From Phalacrocorax aristotelis (taxonomy: Eukaryota; Chordata; Aves; Suliformes; Phalacrocoracidae): DNA of 64,000 nucleotides. A program made the translations under genes and the position numbers. The first letter of the stretch is position 1; every line of letters begins with the position of its first letter. Below, one piece after another: positions 12,464 through 25,391 of the stretch. The notes beneath the pieces are model-generated. The model worked only from the letters and a program-made list of their open reading frames with translations, made no database searches and was not told the DNA's origin. The stretch covers positions 65,082,733-65,146,732 of the forward strand of contig NC_134276.1 in assembly GCF_949628215.1 (NCBI RefSeq), given 5' to 3'.

Positions 12464-12870
12464 AGAAATACCACTTTGTGAACTTTTGGCTTCTTATCTG
12501 AGTTAGTAACAGCACTGAGCCTAGAAATAGCTCATGTGTGACCATTACAAACTCTTTCACTTTCTCAGCAGAGTTTATAGTTACTGTGAGACAGAAACAC
12601 ACAGCTCATGAGCATGACAAACTTCACTGGCATTTGTTTGGAATCTGTAATAGCCATGAACTCAGAAATAGCTGGTTCATGACCATTATAAACTCCTTTG
12701 GCTTCTCAGTGGAGACTTTCTAATAGCCATGAGCACAGAAATAGCTGGTTCACAACCATTAAGATCTTTGTCAACATGTCCATTGGGAATATAATGGTTG
12801 TAAGCCCAGGAACAGCTAGTTCACAATTTTTACACATTTTTTTTTACTTCTCCATACTGAAACACAGCTG
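12464..12870. repeat. Degenerate tandem repeat, period about 71 bp
   Basis: A diverged direct-repeat array. The anchor agaaatagct, or a close variant, recurs at 12523, 12593, 12664, 12737 and 12808, a spacing of 70-73 bases. Each anchor is followed by a version of ggttcatgaccattataaac and then ctttggcttctcagtggag. Weaker copies appear to start near 12464 and 12859. The plus-strand open frame at 12538-12723 shows the period as a repeated TNSF.FS / INSFGFS motif, but the frame ends by chance and I do not think it is a gene. Copy-to-copy identity looks like roughly 65-80% by eye, so the array is old. I do not recognise the unit as any named satellite or transposon. Confidence 0.8.
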
Positions 12871-14771
12871 TGTAGTCAATAATTTGCCAGTAACAAATAG
12901 TGCCATCATACAGGCTTACTTAGCTATTCAGGGATAATGCAACAGAATAAAATATAATACATTAAGGCATATGGAAGACCTAGATTTGGGTAGCTTTCAA
13001 AAGCTTGTGGCTTATATCTGATTATTTTCTATCTATCTGTCATGGTATTTAGCCCCACTGGATTGGCATTCACAGAATCCAATCCCATCTCCATTCACAA
13101 GGGGAAAGGACAGCTCACAGGAGGTGTCACAGACAATACCGAGAGCAAGGCTGGGGTACTGGCCTGAAAGTGTGATGGGCTGTTCAGGGGGGCAGCTCTT
13201 CCTATTTTATCATAGAAACGATCTCAGGATGAATATGATACTTCTATGGCCTGTCTACAAAAATAACCTATGGCCAGGTCTATAAAGGTACTTTCTGGAT
13301 ATTTTTAATTGAAGATTTATTGAGTCAAGGTGGTTGTTTGCTAAACATATAGGAAGATTCAGATAGCTGACATGGTAGTTGATAGTCTGCATGCAAACCC
13401 CCACCTCAGCCCTTAACCTACACACACAGCCTATGATCAGCCATGGCATAACTGGGAGGGAATCTGCACACAGCCCTCTTGAATCTCTGCAAGACTTCTG
13501 GTCTTTGTAAAAGAGCTTCCTCCCTTTCAGAAGTCTTCTAGAGCAAGGGTGGGAGGCCTTCAGGGTCCTCATGGGTCCTTTGCTTGAAACTCTTCATATT
13601 TACAAATGCCTACACGACAACTGCGTATTGTTTACAGGTTTCTACAAAAGGAACAAAAATATGACAAGACCTAACTTCTGAATCTCAAAATAGAAAGGAA
13701 GCATTAAAGCACTTTTCCATTGTGTCCCTCCCCACAGCCTCTGGATCCGCACCTTTTCCTTCAGATTCCCCTGTGTGACCCCCCTTGTCACTGATCTCCC
13801 AGGTCTCCCCTCTGAAAAAACCTCTCTTATCGGAGAGAGATTTTCTGGGGCCTGAAAGTCTTTCCTTTTAAAAGGACTGAGTGAGGGCAACAAGACATAA
13901 AAGTACTGGTGGCACAGGGGGGAAGCATTTAAGTATTTATATGTTCTTCTCCCTACTACTTTGGGGGATGTATTATTTCTTTTAATAAGAAGTGTTTGTG
14001 TAAATCAGCCCCTCTGAGGCTATGCGGCTGTGGCCTTGGGACCTAATTCTGTTCCCACTGAAGTCAGTGGCCAAATCTCTATTGATTTCAAATGAAGCAG
14101 CCCTGGGCTCTTTGGTGTTTTCTCTCTGTTTCCCACTAAGAAATTGTTTTCTTTAAAGCTCTGACATCACATGATGCAACCCACTGTAAAAATGATGCTC
14201 GTGGTGTGTATAGATGTACAGAACTGGAAGAGTGATTTTTCAGTGAGAGTGATAATTCTCTGTGGCACAGCAAGCATGAGAGCTGAATCACTGCAGTATA
14301 GAAAGCCTCTGGAGGAAGCATGTACTAACACATCAGGCTTCAGAGGAGAAATCATGTTCCAGCAATTAAACATAAGAGGAATCAACTATTTTAATTAATT
14401 TTACCTGAGTTTTCACTCTTTAAAAATCCCCAGCCTTTGGGAAGGAAAAGGACAGATGGGGCTTTCAAGGAAGTTAAGGGATGAAATAAAAGATTGAATG
14501 GGCAAACTGGCAGGAAAACAATAAGAGAACGAGATGCCAAAGAGTGTTGTTATGGTGGTGCTGGGAAAGGACATTAGTTCCAAGAGAAGAGAGGAGGCAA
14601 TCAAGGGCCTGATCCTGCAAATCTGTATTTGCTTATGTGAATGATCTCATTGATCTTAGCTGGACTCTGTGCCTGGGAAACTATTTGTGGAATCAGATCA
14701 CAGAGTGTTAGAGAGCAAATGCTACCTCATTCATTGCCTAACCTGCAAACATTTAGCCAGAGGGACAGATC

Positions 14772-14806
14772 AGGGGGTGGAGGGAGGAGAAGGAGGAGAA
14801 GGGGGT
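14772..14806 (+). repeat. Purine-rich (GGA/GGAG) tract
   Basis: An almost pure A/G run beginning gggggtggagggaggagaag and ending in another G5. Such tracts can form triplex or G-quadruplex DNA, but the inner G runs are mostly only two long, so a stable quadruplex is doubtful. Confidence 0.7.
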
Positions 14807-16342
14807 GTCAAAGTAGGAAAAGAAAGTAACACAGCAGGAGAGATTTTGCTCTAGCGTGAGCAGAGCGACGTCACTGATGCCACCTTGCCACCCCCTGATC
14901 TGAAAGAAAGGGGAGATCCAGCTACTTAATGATGTATTTTGAAAATTAAATGCAGTCCTTGGGTTGAGATTTACTTCACCCAAGGCTTAGCCCAATGAAA
15001 GGTCTGACAATAAAGTTCTGAAAACCCTCAAAAAATAAGGAATGTTGATACAAATACATCTAGTCTGGTGTAAAAGCTGTATCTTGCTGATATATCATGC
15101 TAGGCTATGATGTATAATGAAACTGCTAAAAAATAAATATCTACTGAAGAAATAAACCTGTCAAAGTAAAATTTTTGTGTTAAATATTCATGTATTGCAT
15201 TTTCCTTCTACTCATTACAGTACCTGCACAGTCCCAAATTCTAAAAACCAGTAGGAGTTAAGCACTTACAAGTCTTTGAGGGCTTGAGTTCTAGTTCACT
15301 AGTATTATAAATTTAACAGTGCTTTACCTAGTTTCTCCTAACGATGCTTCATCTACTTTCTGATTGTTTATTTTGTTGCACAGCACTGGTAGCACATTAA
15401 TAATAGATATTTATATACAGGAGCTATCAAGAAGGTTTTCCAGTGAAAAAGATTTTTCACTTCCAAAAGCTTTGGACTTAGTAAGTTACGTACACATTAG
15501 ATACTGCAAAAATTGGAATTTATGGCAAGTGTATTTTCTCAAGGACCATGGATCTGTATCTGTTGTTTGGTGCTAAGGTCCTCCTGTCCTTCATGACATA
15601 AAAGGTTACTTTACGAGCCTTTAGAGAAAGAGCAAAATGCTAGATGCAATGTCTTCTATCCTACTGCATAGCCTGCTGCTAATCACAGAGCAGCTTCATT
15701 GCCACAGTGAGAAGTCTGCTGCTTTTAGCTCTAGCATTATAGACACTGATGTTTTTCAGAAAATGGGAAAGGATTTATAGAAATTTAAAACAAGAATAAA
15801 ATTATACAGAGGTTTTTCTTAAGAAAAAATGTGAAAGTTGCTTAATTTGACTATAGGATCTACTGAGAAAAAAAATACATATGCTGAAAAAATTGCAATC
15901 ACTTACTGATGTGCAATCAGAAGAAAGGCAGACACAACAAAACTGTATCACGTAGTTGTAAGTCTGGGAAATGAAGAATATTAACTTCTAATCTTTTCCG
16001 AGTTGTAGGTAAAGAGGAAGGTGGACAGAAAAACAGGAAAACATGGATAGGTGACAATTGCAATTTCTTTTAAGGTCCTGAGCAGTATAAAGAAAGCTTT
16101 TTTTTTCCCACGCGTAAGTTTATCTTCAGAGAGAAATAGCTCAGTAATGACATCATGCCAGAGAATTCTGTCCTTTCACCACCTGAAGTATAGTTTAATC
16201 TGTCTAAGGCCATAAGGATCAGATCTATTTTTAGTAAACATAATGCTAAATAACTTTCTTTGCTTTAGTTGAGCTCATTGGTCTATTCACTAGAGATAGG
16301 AGATCAAGGCACAGTTCCTTAAGAACTATGACTGTGGTAAAT

Positions 16343-16360
16343 ATTGACAATATTGTCAAT
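16343..16360. repeat. 18-bp perfect palindrome containing ACAAT/ATTGT
   Basis: The sequence attgacaatattgtcaat equals its own reverse complement. Its core pairs ACAAT with ATTGT back to back. SOX-family HMG proteins recognise A/T-A/T-CAA-A/T-G, and SOX9-class factors bind paired inverted sites, usually with a few bases between them. Here the half-sites abut, so binding by a SOX dimer is only a guess. Confidence 0.6.
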
Positions 16361-17477
16361 TTTTCCTAAAAGAGAAAGGGAACTATTATTGATTCTGATC
16401 TCTCTGGTTTTGCATGAATGCAAATGTAATTCCATGGGCTCACTAGAGTTTCTCCACTTTTACTCCAGCACCAGTGAGATCAGAAACAGACTCGTTTATT
16501 CACCATTCTGAGGAAAATACCTGGTTTTTCATAATGGCAGAATTTTTTTTTAACTGATACTTTTGTAACCAAACTTCTTTTATGAAATATTTAGGGTCAT
16601 ACTGGGAGGTGCAAGTGAAACCCTAAGACACAGTCATCACTAAGTTCCCAGAGCTAGAATCGTATGTAAGAATCATATAATTTTCGTCCTATTAACGTGA
16701 ATAATTATTTGCATTTCTTTTCCATTATAAGGTTTTGACTATTCAGGCTCAAGATTGTCTAAATGCATGAAGTCTGAAAAATGCAAAAATCAAATTTTGA
16801 CACATTTCTTTCCCTTTATCAAAAATTCTTGTCATGAGGTGTTTTTTTCTTAAGCTATATTCTGAAGGGTTTCCCCACCTCAGCTATCTATCCTCCCTTT
16901 ACTCTTGTCGGTAATTAAAATACTTTCCAAAGGCTGTATAGGGCACTTGCTCACGAGTCCTCCAATTTGTCAAAGGATCCCCACCACATAAATGCAGGAC
17001 AGTGTGTACTTGCATAAGATGATGTGGGACCAGTAAGTAGGAGTGGGTACAGGGTAAAGGGATGGTAAGGGATAAGGCAGAGCCACGGTAACAGAGCAGC
17101 TTGCTGTTTAATTTCTGTGATGTTGTATTGCCACCAGAAGTAGGCACAGCAGTAGCACCTTTTCCTTTTCTGTTGTGTAAAAGACAGGACACAAAATGAC
17201 AAAAACAGTGAGTTATGCATATGCAGAATAGTCACCTGTTGCCAGTCACATTGCAGGTGAGATGATGTATAAAATAGCAGATTAGGCCTAAAAAGCAAGT
17301 AAGAAAATTGTCCTTTGATGGTCAATATAGTGACCAACTGTGCACCTAAGACAAGTGCTGAGAACATCCATGTTTGCTGGTAAAAGTTTATTCAGACACC
17401 TGAAATGCCGGTGTTCCATACGTCTAGAGGGACCATTGTTGAGGTGGTGACTGGCACCCTCTCAAAGGCTGTTTGGA

Positions 17478-17531
17478 GATCACTTTACTAAGCACCAAAG
17501 ACCTCTGGGACCAAGTCCAACCCCTGCCCAC
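17478..17531 (-). mobile_element. Possible ancient CR1 3' end scrap
   Basis: The plus-strand text from 17498 (aaagacctctgggaccaagtccaacccctg, with gaps) resembles the CR1 3' UTR on the minus strand, which usually reads aaagacctctaggatcatca then agtccaacccctg. No octamer tail and no coding part can be aligned. It may be a worn 50-base relic or a coincidence. Confidence 0.35.
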
Positions 17532-19543
17532 GTGTCTCTCCTTGACTACTCAGAGGGAGAAATGATGGTCTCCAGGTGTTTGGGTTTTTTTAATAGCCAA
17601 GCAGTTAGACCACGCACCTCATGGCAGGTAATTTGGTAATCTCAGGCCCTACTTGATCAATACAGTTTTTCGTACTTATTAAAAGAAGCTCATTGTGATG
17701 AAATGACAGAGCAAGACTTATGATGAGCAGGAGTCTCCACCTCGAATTAAAAGTGTCTCATTCTCTCTCTGTGCTCTATAAATCTGGCGTGTATTTTGGA
17801 AATGTGTCCATTTCAGCTGAAGCTCATAATGTAAATAGGCATAAAAACATTTAGTAGATAACCCAAATTACAGCTTCGCCACTGCAATGTCATTAGAAAA
17901 CAAATATATTAGAAAACTAATCTGCTAGGAGGTGCAGAACAAACTGACACTTGCCTTTAAGCATTTACAATGCCTGAATTATAGAATTATTATTATTGTT
18001 ATTGTTATTGTTACTATTACTATTATTACTATTATCTTAAAATATTTAAACTAAAGTCAATCAAGTATGTATCTGAACTCTGGAATGAATTATTATCACT
18101 GTGTCACTGCCTTGAAATCTGTTAATTATCTAAGAAGGATCCATTTGTAGACTTGTTGCACAGATAGATATGTACCATATGCCTGATCTGAAGACTTTCA
18201 CCTGCCATTTAAAATAAGATTCACCTTTTGAATATCAATACATGAGTGTGGGGTCATGAATCTGAACGAAATTATTCTAAGGCAAACTCATAATAAAATT
18301 AAAATACAGTTTCTTTTTCTGGAGGCTAAAATGATAAATAGACTTCACTGTCAGGTCTGGTGTTTGATTTAATCAGTAATAAACAGCCCCTATCACAACA
18401 AGACCAACTGGCTGCCAGCTCAGACTCTTCATCAGTCTTAACACCTGTGTCGAGAGTGCACCTATTTCAAAGTAGTTTTCAAAGAAAGTAGCGTATAGAA
18501 CATGTGACAAAGAGGGATAGGGATCTACAAGATCTGGGGACATTAACCACTAGAGAAAGACTGGAAAGCATCTGCTTGTAGTGCAGTTTAGGACATTCAA
18601 CAGGCTAAATATTCAAGGTAAAATCCCGACTCCAGTCAAATCAGCAGCAAAACTCCCTTAGACTTTTAGAGGCCAAGATCTTCCCTTATCTCATTATAAG
18701 TGTCTTTGAGACCAACTTTGTAAGATGATGAACACCCAGAGAGTTACGACTTGATTTCAGTTCAGACATATCCGGTACATTTCTTCATACTTTATAGGAG
18801 AGGGGATGCTCTGTACATGTGGGAACAGGTCCTTCATAAACTAGCAGTAAAACCTGTCTTCCTGTCAGGTTATTATTTAGATATCTAGCGAGAGGAAAAA
18901 AGCCTCAAAGGAAGGAAAATCCCCTACACTCATTTCTTCCATCCACCCTCCTCTACCCAGAAGCAATGAAAGAAGTTCCTTTTTGTTACCTGCACAAAGC
19001 AATTGTGCTAAGAACCTATATTTTGAATTTTCTTTGACTAAGTGGAAAAGGAACCAACAAGACAATTTATGTGCTTGGTTACTAGTCTCCTTATTTAAAA
19101 AAAATAATCATAGGACAGGAGCACAGTAAGGAACAAAGAAATAAAGCAGCCCTGCAAGGAATAACAAGCAATAAAACGTTCCTATTGATTTTGCAAAACA
19201 GTTCCAATTGTTCTTGGAACCTGATTCAGGGTCGATTGTGAGTTATGGGAAAGGGAAAAAGGACAAAGTCCTAGTAACAGATAGAAAACTGTTTCAAATA
19301 TGGTCTTTAGACCCTGGGAGGGGAAAAAAAAAAGCAAAGGTTATTATGCAAGCTGAGAAATCATGCTTTTTATTTAAAGGAGAAATATGATGAATCGATT
19401 TCATTCTTTGTTTACATCCCTGGACTACACCACCAGGATTCTACAGAAGTCAATTCAAAACTACACAGAACCCAGTTTCAGAATCCATTAATTTTTTTGA
19501 CTTGCATAAAAAATTTCCTAGTAAAATTGTAATTTTCTACTAA
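17532..19543. other. Unique DNA with an ATT-type microsatellite
   Basis: No gene or interspersed repeat recognised. The only notable feature is the trinucleotide tract at 17985-18036. Confidence 0.5.
17985..18036. repeat. Interrupted (ATT/GTT/ACT)n microsatellite
   Basis: A run of about 17 trinucleotides alternating between ATT, GTT and ACT in blocks. The interruptions suggest an old, stabilised tract. Confidence 0.9.
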
Positions 19544-19790
19544 CACAGAATCACAGACTCACAGACCAACAGAATGGTAGGAGTTGGAAGGGACCTCGGG
19601 AGATCATCTCATCCAACCCCCTTCTTGAGCAGGCACACCTGGAGCAGGGGGCACAGGAACGCGTCCAGGCGGGTTTTGAATGTCTCCAGGGAAGGAGACT
19701 CCACACCCTCCCTGGGCAGCCTGTGCCACTGCTCTGGCACCTTCAACTCTCTCCTCCACAACGTCTTCAAGAAGATGTCCAAATGGGGTA
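19544..19790 (-). mobile_element. CR1 LINE 3' end, minus strand, different subfamily
   Basis: The plus strand begins cacagaatcacagactcaca and continues with the conserved gagttggaagggacctcggg. On the minus strand the ORF2 C-terminus is recognisable (HRLPREGVESPSLETFKTRL, then DAFLC) and ends near a QVCLLKKG stretch typical of longer-tailed CR1 subfamilies. Just upstream of the HRLPRE block the usual FFT.RV.EHW sequence is replaced by a diverged FLKTLWRRELKVPEQW segment. The left boundary is precise. The right boundary, which is the 5' truncation, is approximate. This copy differs from the 4.1-kb and 31-kb copies in both tail and coding text, so at least two CR1 lineages are present. Confidence 0.92.
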
Positions 19791-22700
19791 CGTCTTTCTG
19801 CGTTCCTACTCTCACATCTTCACCTGCTCTTACTTCCTGAATGTTTGGTCTTATCTTTATTTGTTAAATCTTTTTATCCATATTTCACCTGGGGATTTTA
19901 TATTCACAAATACAAAAGCTTTCTCTTATAACATGGTGTCTAACATTGAATATTTATAAACACAGGAAGATCTGAGCTAGAGTGGGCCAGAAAGCAGTAG
20001 TAGAACCTGTTTGGACTAGTCATCAGCAAAACATCTCTCCCAGTCACCACTCGAGTGGCTTTCTAACACCTCCTCCCCTACAAAATTAACTCCAGTTGCA
20101 GATGTCGCTCAAATTCTAGTAAACTAGGCATCACCCAAAGTAACTAGGCAATATCCATGTGTCCCCATGTGTTTAATACCTCACTTGCCTTACAACAAAC
20201 TATTGATTCTATTACATTTCTGCACAGGGTTGGCTAACGTGACCTGGTAATTCTGTAGTAAAAACATACCTCTCTGTCAGCAGCAACAGCCTTAGTGTTT
20301 TATGCTGTTTCCCATCACGGCAGCATCTGAGCGCTCTCCTTGTCAGATCAGTCACATTAGGAAAATAAATCTCCTGTGAACCGCACAGTTGCAGCTGCTC
20401 TTTTTCTCCTTGCTTTGAAGTTTTGATAGCACATACTTTATATCTTTGCTAGCTTTTGGTGATGACTTGCATGTTTCTTGGGACTTGAAAAATAAGTCTT
20501 CATAGCCCAGGAATGCCTACAATAGTTCACAGTGGCAGACCAGACACATCTTTGGAAATAGGCAAAAAAATTCTTCCAAGAACTTCAACATAGATGAAAT
20601 AACCTTGCAGACACGGTCTTTTATGAATTCCACCTAGATAACAGTGATCCTAAAGCATTAGGGTGTGCATCTTTGATCTTTTTTAGCCCTTCCAATGTCA
20701 CTACCATGGTTCTATTATTCATCAAAATTACAAACATTATTATGATGCCTTGGAAGCTCTTGGTTTCTACAAGAAAGTACTAGTCAGACCTGTTCAGACA
20801 GAGAGAAAATGAATTCTAACCTGCACAGAAGATTTACAAGATGATTTTGCAAAGGTTCAGGTACAGATCGAAAATTTAATCTTAACTCCTTTAATATGCT
20901 TCAGTATATTGAATAGTGTAGGATAGCATTAGAAATAGTCTGAGATAACAATATCAGTACTAGCTTAGCAAAACATGAGTAGCAATTGTAAACAGTGTGT
21001 GCCTAGCTTAGCTTTAGTTATGGTAACAAGAAATAAGATGCCTGGAAAGCATCAGTAGTGAGAACATTCAGATTTTTAAAGCTGAATGAGAGCTTTCAAT
21101 GGGTGAAGGTCAGAAAGCAGCTCTGATTGTAGACAAAGGAGAGTTCTGTCCCCTCTGGCACTGAACCTGTATTCCTGATTAGATTCCCGCCTGCACCGGC
21201 CCTAAAACCTTCCTGAAACTCAAACGCTGAACTGAGGTTAAGCTTGGTGGAGTGCGTCCTAAATGACATACACCTGCAGCAATTTCTAGAATATTCTCCT
21301 TTTTGTTGATTATTCACACAATCGCAGATCTAATGCATTCCATTTTACTGTTACGTATGCTAATAACAACTAGCCTGCAATGCATTCTTTATTTAATCAT
21401 GCATTTGAGATTTTAAACAAATTTATTTTAACCTCTTACTAGGAGAACATGGTTCATCTACGACTGGTTCTTTGAATCATGTTTGTTTCCAGTTATATCT
21501 AGGGTTCAGCACAAGAACTCTCTTGTATCAGTGCAAGACTTCCGAGACTCTGGCTAACACTGCTTATTGAGAGATATTTTATTTGCAGTGATGCCCTGTA
21601 TTTCAAATCATTTTAATAAATTAGAGAAGGAACACTAACTCTTCAGTCCTCCAAAACATGTTCACTGTGGTGATGGCACAGAAAAGTGATAAACAACCCA
21701 AGATTTAAGGGTCATCATATCCAGAGGAAAAAATGCCTTAATGGTTGAGTTACCCTCAAATCAACTTCATTCAAAGACAGACATTAAGAAATAGGTACAG
21801 AAACAGATGCAGAACCAGTTATGGAAAACAACTATTTGCTGGTGGTTCAAATAGTTACAGGCTGATTACTTGGTTTAAATTTAAATTTAATGAAATAAAA
21901 GGGAATAATGATTATATATGTCTGGACTTTAGGTCCACCCAAAGACATTTTACTACTTTGCTTCAAATACTGCTAAGATGTCCCCCACACACTATTCTTA
22001 GAATGGAACTCCTATCTTTCACTCTCAGGAGAAAATTTTGGTGAAGGCAAAGACTCCTGTTGAAGTCATATTCAAACTCAAGCCTTCACCCCACCGCAGA
22101 TCCCTGTGATATGCAATTTAATCACAGTGATAATTTTAACACTTCTCCTGAGGGTTATTGGCCCTCCCCATCTAACTTTGAGACTAACTAACATCCTTTT
22201 CAGACAGCGAGGTGCAGTCATCTCCCCATAAACAGACGATTGCTAGGGACTACTTCTGTATTTAATATAAACAAGTAATTAACCTCCTGGGGAGACAATG
22301 TTCCCTCTTGCCTGGTGTTCAAAGAATTCAGTTCTCAGTGTATATATCCTTTACAAACAAAAGTCTGTGTCTCATGTAAACATCTAAACTGACAATTGTA
22401 TTTTATACAAGCATATGAATTACAACGTGAGGTGGCTCATTACATGTTGTTGACTGAGAGTGGACATAACACTAGACAAGGAACTATTAGGAGATAGTAG
22501 GTTTGAAGGTTTCCTGAATCTGGACTTTGGAGTATATCATACTGTACTTCACATTCTCCTATGCCAAATAATCACAGCTATGATGATGAGCACTTCTTTC
22601 ATTCCGAACCTAGAAAACATTCTTTATTATATATTTTCTAAGTACAGGCGGTCAGGTGTAACCAATAAGTCCCACAAGCTCCCACAGCAAAATTGCTTCT

Positions 22701-23743
22701 TTGTTAAAGCTGGATGCCAGGAAAGGCTGAACTGTTCCCAGCTGGCATCAGTTCTCAATTTATATGATCAAAGTTGAAAACATAGCTGTCACCTTCATGT
22801 CCTTAGCCTTTTGTTGCCACTGTGAAATTCGTACTTACATCAGTGGTTAGAAGTTGTGCTTCATCTGTGCTGAACATCACCCAGTTGTGTTCACTGCAGC
22901 CTTTACTGAAACCAAAAATGAAATTCATGTAACTTAAACATTTGCTTTCTGTAATGGCAAAGCAGTGTAAAATAGTATGTCACTTCCCTGTCCCTGCACC
23001 CTTGTTTCCCTTCTTTGCAAACTCACCTGGCTCACAGCTGCAGCTCAGTGCCCTCCCAGCTCTGCCACCTGAAAGGAGTGTAGAGCTGCTTTGGGCTGCT
23101 TTGGGCTGTGCTCTGATCAGAATCACCAGAAAGATCGGAAGTATTTTTTTTTTTAATACTACTTTTGAAGAGGGATTGTGATCATTTTGATGATCCGGCT
23201 TGCAACACACCTCTACAAACAGTTGTACAAGTACAGCTAAGAAAGTAGTAGGAGAAACATAGCAGAGAGTGAGAACAAATAGAGGAATAGGAAAAATCAG
23301 AACCTCTAATCCGGTTTTGCTGATGGGAAAATGTTACTGGGATGAAGTTTTCAGGGTACGGTTTTGTTCAGCAGGATGAGCCAAATAACTTGTTTTGCAG
23401 CAGGAAAACAGAAAGCCTGCAGTACCTCGACATGCCTGGACACCCATGCCTGTTGCTTAGCTTGTACCAGCAGTGCTTTTTGTCTGGTAGCAGGGAGGGA
23501 CAACCGACGAGTTTAGTGAATTCAGTTCACTAAAATGATACTAAAATTCAATGAAACAAAATAAGTAGGGTTGTTGTGTTTCGGTGTAGTTTGTTTGGGT
23601 TTTTTTTCCGACTGAGGGAGTTAAAGAGGAAGAGAAGGGAAATGTACTTATGAGTGGGAAAAGAAATGAGAAGATGTGGTAAAGATTCAGGGCAGGAAAA
23701 GAAAGAAGCGGAGAACGAAAAGGGTGAAATGAGGTCTACCTCA

Positions 23744-23782
23744 GGTTTTCATTTGGTTTTCATTTGGTTTTTATTTGGTTCC
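23744..23782 (+). repeat. Short tandem repeat, unit ggttttcattt
   Basis: Three and a half copies of an 11-base unit, the last with one base changed, seen as repeated ttttcatttgg. Confidence 0.85.
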
Positions 23783-24524
23783 GTCAGCTGTGTCAGAAAA
23801 ATTTGTCATTACTCTTTTAAAAAATAGCAGCACTAATAAGAAGGTAGCCACTGCAACCAAGAAAGATTATTCACTTTCGGTCAGGTTTCTTGTTATAAAG
23901 ACAGAAATGGAGCATCATTACTAAGCAAAACTCTTCTGTGTGTTGTTATTTTCACAAACCTGTGTTTTCACACTGCTGGCACTTCAGCAGGTACAGACGA
24001 GGGACTGCACCCCAACCTGGCCAGGCTGGACTTTGGAGCAGGGGATGCAACAAAGCTGTAAATGAGTCCATTGTCTGACATAATTTTTAAACCTGTCTGA
24101 GAGGCAACTTTATGTTGTTGAGCCACCCTTCAGGGACTCATCTTCCTCCAGAACTTCCCAGCATACAACCTGCATTGCCTTCAACTCCACCTAACCTTCA
24201 TTTAAGCCAGCAGTATTTGCTGCACGTGGCATGAAGCAAGAGAAATAGCAGGATGCCGCTGCTAGAAATCACTGCAATGCTGCTGTTCAGACAGGTTTTG
24301 TCTCCTTTGCATTACCTACATGATTCAAAATAAGGACAGACCAGGTTCTTTCCTTCGCAATTGTAACAGCCTTGCATAGGCAAAAGGAGTAAGAAGGCTG
24401 AAATCACTGACTTCTTACTGATAAGATGATGTTATCATTTATAAGTTACTAAAATTCCTGTCCAATACATACCTGCCATTTTATGAAAATACAGTTCTTT
24501 CTGATTTCTGCCATCTTCATAGAA

Positions 24525-24539
24525 TTTTTTTTTTTTTTT
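24525..24539. repeat. Poly(T) run, 15 bases
   Basis: A simple T15 tract. On the minus strand it is an A run inside a short chance open frame (24449-24793), where it accounts for the lysine cluster. Confidence 0.9.
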
Positions 24540-25011
24540 CCATTGGCACGCTCCATTTTTGTACTCTGTTGCATTGGAGTTAACCCCCTATGGAGCAAGT
24601 AGTAGTCAAACACACAGTAATTTAGCGTGGGGTTAAGAAACCCAAAACAAATGACAGAACCCAGGCAGCCTGAGAAATGAAACAGAAGCTTTGTTTCCCC
24701 AAAGAAGCAAGATAAACAACAGCAGGGCCAGCAAATTAGGGAGTCCTTTAGTATGACGGTGCAAAATACCTTTACTGGTTGGCAAAATTGCACATGGGTC
24801 TCGAGTTCCTCACCTGCAGCTTAGTAATGATAAATCCAGGAGTCATTCCCTAAAGCACTGCCTCATCCTGCCACTGGGCTTGACTCTGAAAGCATCACCT
24901 AAATTCCTACTGACCTCTTTGAACTTGGGGTGCTCAGCACTTTTTTGAGCAGGGCCATAAGCTGGATAATGTTCAATGGTTTTACTGCAAACAATTCTGC
25001 CTTCCGATGGA

Positions 25012-25042
25012 TTATTATTATTGTTGTTGTGATTACTGTTAT
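25012..25042. repeat. ATT/GTT microsatellite
   Basis: Four ATT units run into four GTT-type units. On the minus strand this produces an asparagine or isoleucine run in chance frames. Confidence 0.85.
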
Positions 25043-25372
25043 TAAGATCGGCCTGCATCCTTTTAAAAGATCATTTTCTTCCTGGAAAAAGTAAACAAAC
25101 CCCAATCATTTTTGCTATTGGGAAAAAATTCTTTTGTCAGCACACACCTGACTGCTGCTGTGGCTGACACTGATAGCCTTTGCTCTGTTTACTTTAAAGA
25201 ATAAGTTACTGCTGTTTGATTTAGTTTTTCATTTTTAATGCATAAGCCCTCTCTTGATCCTGCATTCCAGAGAAAAAGAACCAGAGTTCCTTTAAATATC
25301 ATGCAGGATGCCTCTGAAGCCAGAGTTGTAGATGTAAATCTCCCTAGCAAATTTATATAACTGAGATTTATT

Positions 25373-25391
25373 GGGGGGGTGGGGAGGGGGG
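25373..25391 (+). other. G-rich motif with quadruplex potential
   Basis: G7-T-G4-A-G6 on the plus strand. Taking two G3 runs from the G7 block gives four G tracts with one-base loops. It stands isolated in AT-rich sequence, with no promoter or CpG island beside it. Confidence 0.7.

Larger units (their letters stand above)
12871..17477. other. Unique DNA, no gene recognised
   Basis: No recognisable gene or interspersed repeat. It contains a purine-rich tract (14772-14806) and an 18-bp perfect palindrome (16343-16360), both listed separately. Confidence 0.5.
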
